DNA from: Bagarius yarrelli | Taxonomy: Eukaryota > Chordata > Actinopteri > Siluriformes > Sisoridae | Assembly: GCA_005784505.1 (NCBI GenBank) | Contig: VCAZ01000178.1 | Span: 1 to 64,000, forward strand | Length of the DNA stretch: 64,000 nt | Direction: 5' to 3' | Shown here: positions 54,901 to 60,900 of the stretch, in pieces | How positions within the stretch are numbered: position 1 is the stretch's first letter | Layout of the letters: each line of letters opens with the position of its first letter | Notes under the pieces: generated by a model | Databases searched by the model: none | Seen by the model: the letters and a program-made list of their open reading frames with translations, nothing else | Told to the model about the DNA's origin: nothing | Made by a program: the position numbers and the translations under genes

Positions 54901-57900
54901 TGGTTTGAAGTAGAGAGAAGGGAGGTGGTAAGTGTAGAAATTGTTACAGTATTGCAATATATTAAAACATCAGAGAATTTTATTAATTCGTTCGTTAAAA
55001 TAAAATTCTGTATGTAATAATATGGTGGCGTGATTTTACCAGGTAGGATGTGATCCTAAATAAACATTTCAATCAACTAATCATAGCCATCTGATGTTCT
55101 TAGCGTGTGACTGAGTAAATGCTGAAAAATAGCTTCTTGTCTGAGACTGAGAATTCATTGATTCTGAAACAATTCACTGATAATGATGATTCCTGGATTT
55201 ACATCGAATCATAACATAAAATTAGACAAACTATATTAAAATAATTGATGATAGTCTAGGAACAACATTCGTGAATTAAGACTGTATTGATTTTAATGAT
55301 CCAAAATAAACATTAATAAATTTAGACAGTGAATCATAAACAATCACTAATAAACAACTGAATATAAAATGTTCTGAAACAGTGAACCTGTAGAACTGCA
55401 ATAGAGCAACATTCTTACTATGAAACAGGGTTTAACATTATTTCATTAAATAACAACCTTTAAAAATGTAACAATCACAAAACTGATTTTTATATCAATA
55501 AATTAAAAACAAATCAATCAATTTAGTTATATCTAAATACATTTTACTGAACACACATCTATTTTTAGACATAAAGGCAAGGGAAATGTTCACACAGTAA
55601 CTAAACTGCACATACATTTTGGATACAATGGGCTATTATATCATGTCATGTATTACAGATGTCATTTCATTATTTCAAGTTTTTATTTAATAAATACATT
55701 TATAATATTACATTTTGTTTTACAAGGAGGAAAAATCTTAAAAATGGATTGAGGTGGGTTTGGGCAACATTAGATGTTTATGATTGGTTGAATGTTAATA
55801 AAAATCATGTCCAACGTAATGAAATACTATACCTAAAAAATCTTGTATGTGTGTGTGCATATGCATATATTTCAGGTGGAGGTTAGTCCCCTGGAGAATG
55901 CTATATATGTTGTGGAAAATAAGAACCAGGAGCTTCGTTCTCTAATTAGTCAGTATCAGCAGCGGCATCACCACAGCAATGTCAATCTGCTCAGCATGTC
56001 TCTGAATGGAACCATCGATGCAGCTGTGAATGGAGGAATAGCACGCTACCAGGAGGTGCTATTTTTTCTCTCATAACTATTATAAATGCAAAATTAAACA
56101 CACATCTCACTCTCATTTTTATATTTTTATATTTATATTAGATATGATCACTTGTTTTGGTCACATTGAAGACATCACATTTTGTAACTGTTTGTTTCAC
56201 TTCTTGGAGTGTATAAATTGATTTAATATGAGGTCGTGTGTGTTTCTGTCCCTACTGATTTTCACAATTCTTCTCCCTTTTCGGTTATTATTTTTTCAAA
56301 CTGAGCACTTTAAAAATAAGCGATTTTTACGTACAAACTTCAGAGGACTGTGGCCTATCGCAAGCCTTGCCATCTCATTATCTGAAACATGATGGAAACT
56401 AATTATTGAAACATCAGTAACATATAATAGTAATGGAGAAACAACATCGAATATAGTGTAAAACTAAATGTCTGCGCTTAAAAGTTGAGAGTAAAATTAA
56501 GGCCATTTAAACATACTTCCCAAAAAATTAGTCAAGTAAATGTAACGCATTACTACTCACCTCTGGAACTAAGGCTGTGTGAAAATATCAATACAGCTAA
56601 CTATCACAATACACATTACTGTATCTGTATACTCACCTCAAGCACATTATCACATTTTTAATTTTTTAAGTATTGCAATGTATTGTATTAAAAATATCGT
56701 GATATATTGTATCACGGCCGATGTATTATCATATGTATTGTATTGTGAGACCCTTGCCTACACAGCCCTCATTAGAACCATAGCACACCTGCTATGGAGT
56801 TAGTGTTTAAATTCATTTATGAAGTGTTCAAAAGTTGTGGTCAGCACTTTCTGCAGGCCACACGAGTTCTTCTTAGACCTTGCCTTAATTGACAGGGGCA
56901 TTGTCATAATATATATCATGCGTGTGTGTTACCTTATAATTACAGCTTGGAAAAGACCTAAATATAAGTGTGTGTTGATCAGGTGTTCACAACCTTTGGC
57001 CATGAAGTGTAGATTTAGAATGTTGTTTTGTGGCCTGAATACTGAATAAATTAACATTTTGTATACTGTATATAGATTTCCTGAAATATTAAATCTGCAG
57101 GATAGACCATACAAATGATTCCTCCTTTAATACAATTTGCCATGACTGTAGATATCCTGTTTATAATTACATTTAAAGCTGTGCAGCTTCTAAGCAAAAA
57201 GGTTATAGCTTGTTATAGAAAAAAACAAACAAGTTCTTTAAGCTTAGATATTCTTATGGCAGAAAATGTTAGAATAACAGCATGTGTTTGTCTTTGTAAA
57301 TTAGGTGTTACTATAGAGAATACAGTAAGCATAAGCAGTAAGCATTTATGGTATACATTTCAACAAGTAATCATTTTAAACACTGTATCTTTCTTCTCAT
57401 AGGCATTCTTTGATAAAGACTATATCAGTAGTCATCCAGAAGAAATGGAAAGAATCAACCAGCTAAAAGAACTAATGCAGGAACAGGTCAGTGCAACATA
57501 CAAATCATCTGTAATTTCCATTAAAACTCTATAAAGTTGATCAATGTGTTCTATTTTCCAAGGTTCACATTTTGGGAGTTGGCTTGGCGGTCCATGAGAA
57601 GCTGGTGCATCCAGAAATGCGCCCCCTTCACAAAAAGTTGGTGGATCAGTTCCATGTAATGAGGGGTAGTTTGACTCATGTACGTTTTTATACTTATTTT
57701 GATATTTATGTTCTCTATAAAGAATTATTTATTTATCTATTTTGGATTAATGTATGTGTTGCATTTTTTTATACAGGGGGTTGTTGCACTTGACAGGTTC
57801 TGTCCTTCAGGTATGAGGATCCTCCCACCGAGTCCAGAAAGTAACCGTATAATTCACAGACACAGGTGAGACTTGCAGCTTATTACAAAGAAGCCAGGGT

Positions 57901-60900
57901 GGCATGCACATAATTTAAAGGCAGGCTTATATTAAGCCTCATTTAGCAATCATTTGGTAAACATCTATCCATCCATCAGTCCATCCATCTATTCGTCTAG
58001 CCATCCATTGTCTATATTCGCTTATTCCTAATCAGGGTCTGAGAGAGAATCTGCTGGGGTCTATCCTAGCTGTCATTGGGTAAAAGCCAGGGGTATAACC
58101 TGGACAGGTCTCCAATCCATCACAGGACCAAACTTTTGTAAATATAATCCAAACTAAAAGAAAATTTATTGGATGCATATGCACATAAAAAATCTACACA
58201 CCTTTACAAAATGAATGGTTTAAATAATGAAAAAACGTATAACAAAATAATTGTTAAATGTTACATCTTTCATTTGACCTTCTACAAGTGCAAAAAAGAA
58301 GTATTTAATAACTGGGACATTTTAAAAACCTAAAACACCCTGATTGCAGAATTCTTTTATAATTGGGGCTCTTACTGTCCTTAGAATTAACCAGTTACAT
58401 TCAAAATTAGGCATGTATGTAAATGTCATTCACACAAAACAGTCAATCAAATACTACAGGAACAGCTGACTTTTATTATTATTAAAGTGCTTTAAATTAT
58501 AACCAGATAAATTTAGCTTTTTCTGTAGTATTTGATTGACTGTTTGGGGTTGCATTCTTTTGAGAGCCATGGGTCACAATGGCGCAATTTACACTGCAGA
58601 TCTTGATGAACATCATTTTACATCATCTTTTAAAACTGACCCATATCCAATATCTGTATTTACACTATACACAAAAAAACAACCCAATGTAGACATACTG
58701 ACCAGAAAAGGAAGTAAAAACGGCATCATACTCAATTGACGCAATAAACGAATAGGAAACGTTTCTTTAATATTTTGCTTCCATATCATATTTAAAGGTC
58801 AGAAAAACAATGATCTTTTTAGTTGGAGAAAAAAGAGGTGAGCTGTATGTTGTTGCAGCTTGAGGGAATGTAGCATATATAAGTTAATAAATATCTTTTT
58901 TCTATAGTGTGTAAATTTAAAAAAATGTTTACAAACAAAACAAGCTTTAAGTTAACAAAATTAATAGTTAATAGTAATAGTAAAAAGTTGCGTATGTCAC
59001 TGTTGGTGAGTTGACATCATGCGCCACAGTCGCTTATTTAATATCGTTCGATTTGCATGTATCCGATTCATATCCCATTTTTTTCCACATATAAATAAGA
59101 CCTGAAACCGATCTAAAAATATCAGAATCCAAGAGCTTTTTTCTGCTTACACGATTGTGGGTCAAATCCTATCTGTACCACTTTAGAGGAAAAAAATCAC
59201 TGTCACTTGATATATGCAGTGTAAATTTAAACCAAAATGTTTACCAGTCAGGAGAGGAATGTAAAAGAACATCAAAGGCACTAAATGTACTATGAAACAC
59301 CATCAAAACTATATTTAATGAATAAAGAAATGAGACATTGCAAAGATCAGGATTACCCTCCGAACTTGAAAACAAGGACGAGGGAGAAACTTGTCAGGAT
59401 ATATGGGGAAAATGGCTATGATAATATTAAAAAAATTTGCGCAAACCCTTCAGTTTTCTGTTATAAAGCTAAACATGAAGAGGAATTTCCCATTTTAATA
59501 CAGACAATAACCCACACAAAATCAACCAAGATGTGTCAGAAAAGGAAAAAGTCCAAAGTCTAGATGGGTAAAATTAGTAGAGACTTATTTATAAAAAGGT
59601 TGCTGTAGTGTAAACAAAGGGTTTGTTAGAATATTAAATTGAAGTACCAATTCTGACATTTCTTTTATTATGTCTGTTTCTATATTTTAAAAACCTTTAA
59701 TACGATTCCATAGGGATTCAAGGCAGTTTTAAGATTTATTGGTACTAAAGATCCAGCCCCACACCATACAAACCATTCACCATTTTTTTTGAGAAAACAC
59801 ATTAATAATCATTGTAAAATAGGCTAAAATCTATTATGTAAACATATATGAGTCCTCTATATCTATATTTCTCGTCCTAAAAGCAGCTGTCTTTATCACC
59901 AGGGAGACAACTAAGATAACTGCAAGTAGCAAAATATTATTATTAATAATAATAATACTAAGATATAGAAGAATAACAACAACAATAATAAGAAAAAATA
60001 TATTATAATAATACTCGCGGTTGAGCAGGGTGTCCAGGTGGCACACTAGGTGACCACAGTTTGCCTATGCCTAGAAACCGGACTGTAAGTATATAAAGCT
60101 TCTAATGACAAAAAATGCTAAATAGCTGTAATGCTAATCTTATTTGTCTTAATATATGTGGGGTTTTTTGCAAATCAGTTATATAAAAAGATAGAAGTTG
60201 TATATACATCTGCATATGATGTATCCAAAGATTCTTCATGTTCATCTTGATGAATGAGGCATTTTTATTATATTTATTTGCTAAGTGAAAATGGTAAATT
60301 CAAATTTGATTTCTGATGTTTATTTGAATTGGTCTACATTTGTGAAGTTTCAGTAGTGTAAAAATGTCTTTTAGCCTGTGTTTTTCAATCTATTTTCGCA
60401 TTTCAACCCTTCTAGTCCTTTGGGCTCACTTCGTCTCCCGTCATCACACCCCTCCACGACTGAGGGTGGGCCTTTGATGATTTCGACAGATGGGCTGATG
60501 GACCAACAGGATGATTCTCCACTCATGCAGGTGATTGTTTTAATTTGACTCAAATAGCTTTAATTATATGCCGGACTCAAATAGCTTTAATTACATGCCT
60601 TATTTCTCTCATACCAGCCGAGCCCTTCGTCCTCAAGCCTTAGCTCTATTCGTTCCTCCTCCTCACAGATGATAAATTCTGCTCCTTCTAGTGCAAGAGG
60701 TAAAATAACAGCATTGTTTAATATACACAAATTGTGCTTCCGTTAAGCGAAAAACTCATTATTTAGCTCATACTAATACTCTTTTATTACATACTATTAC
60801 TATGCTCATATCTTACCCAAATTCTGTAATATTCTCGTTGTCTCACTCAGGATCTCCTTCTCTGTCTGATAAAAATAAGAATTCTCGTGAACTGCTGATG

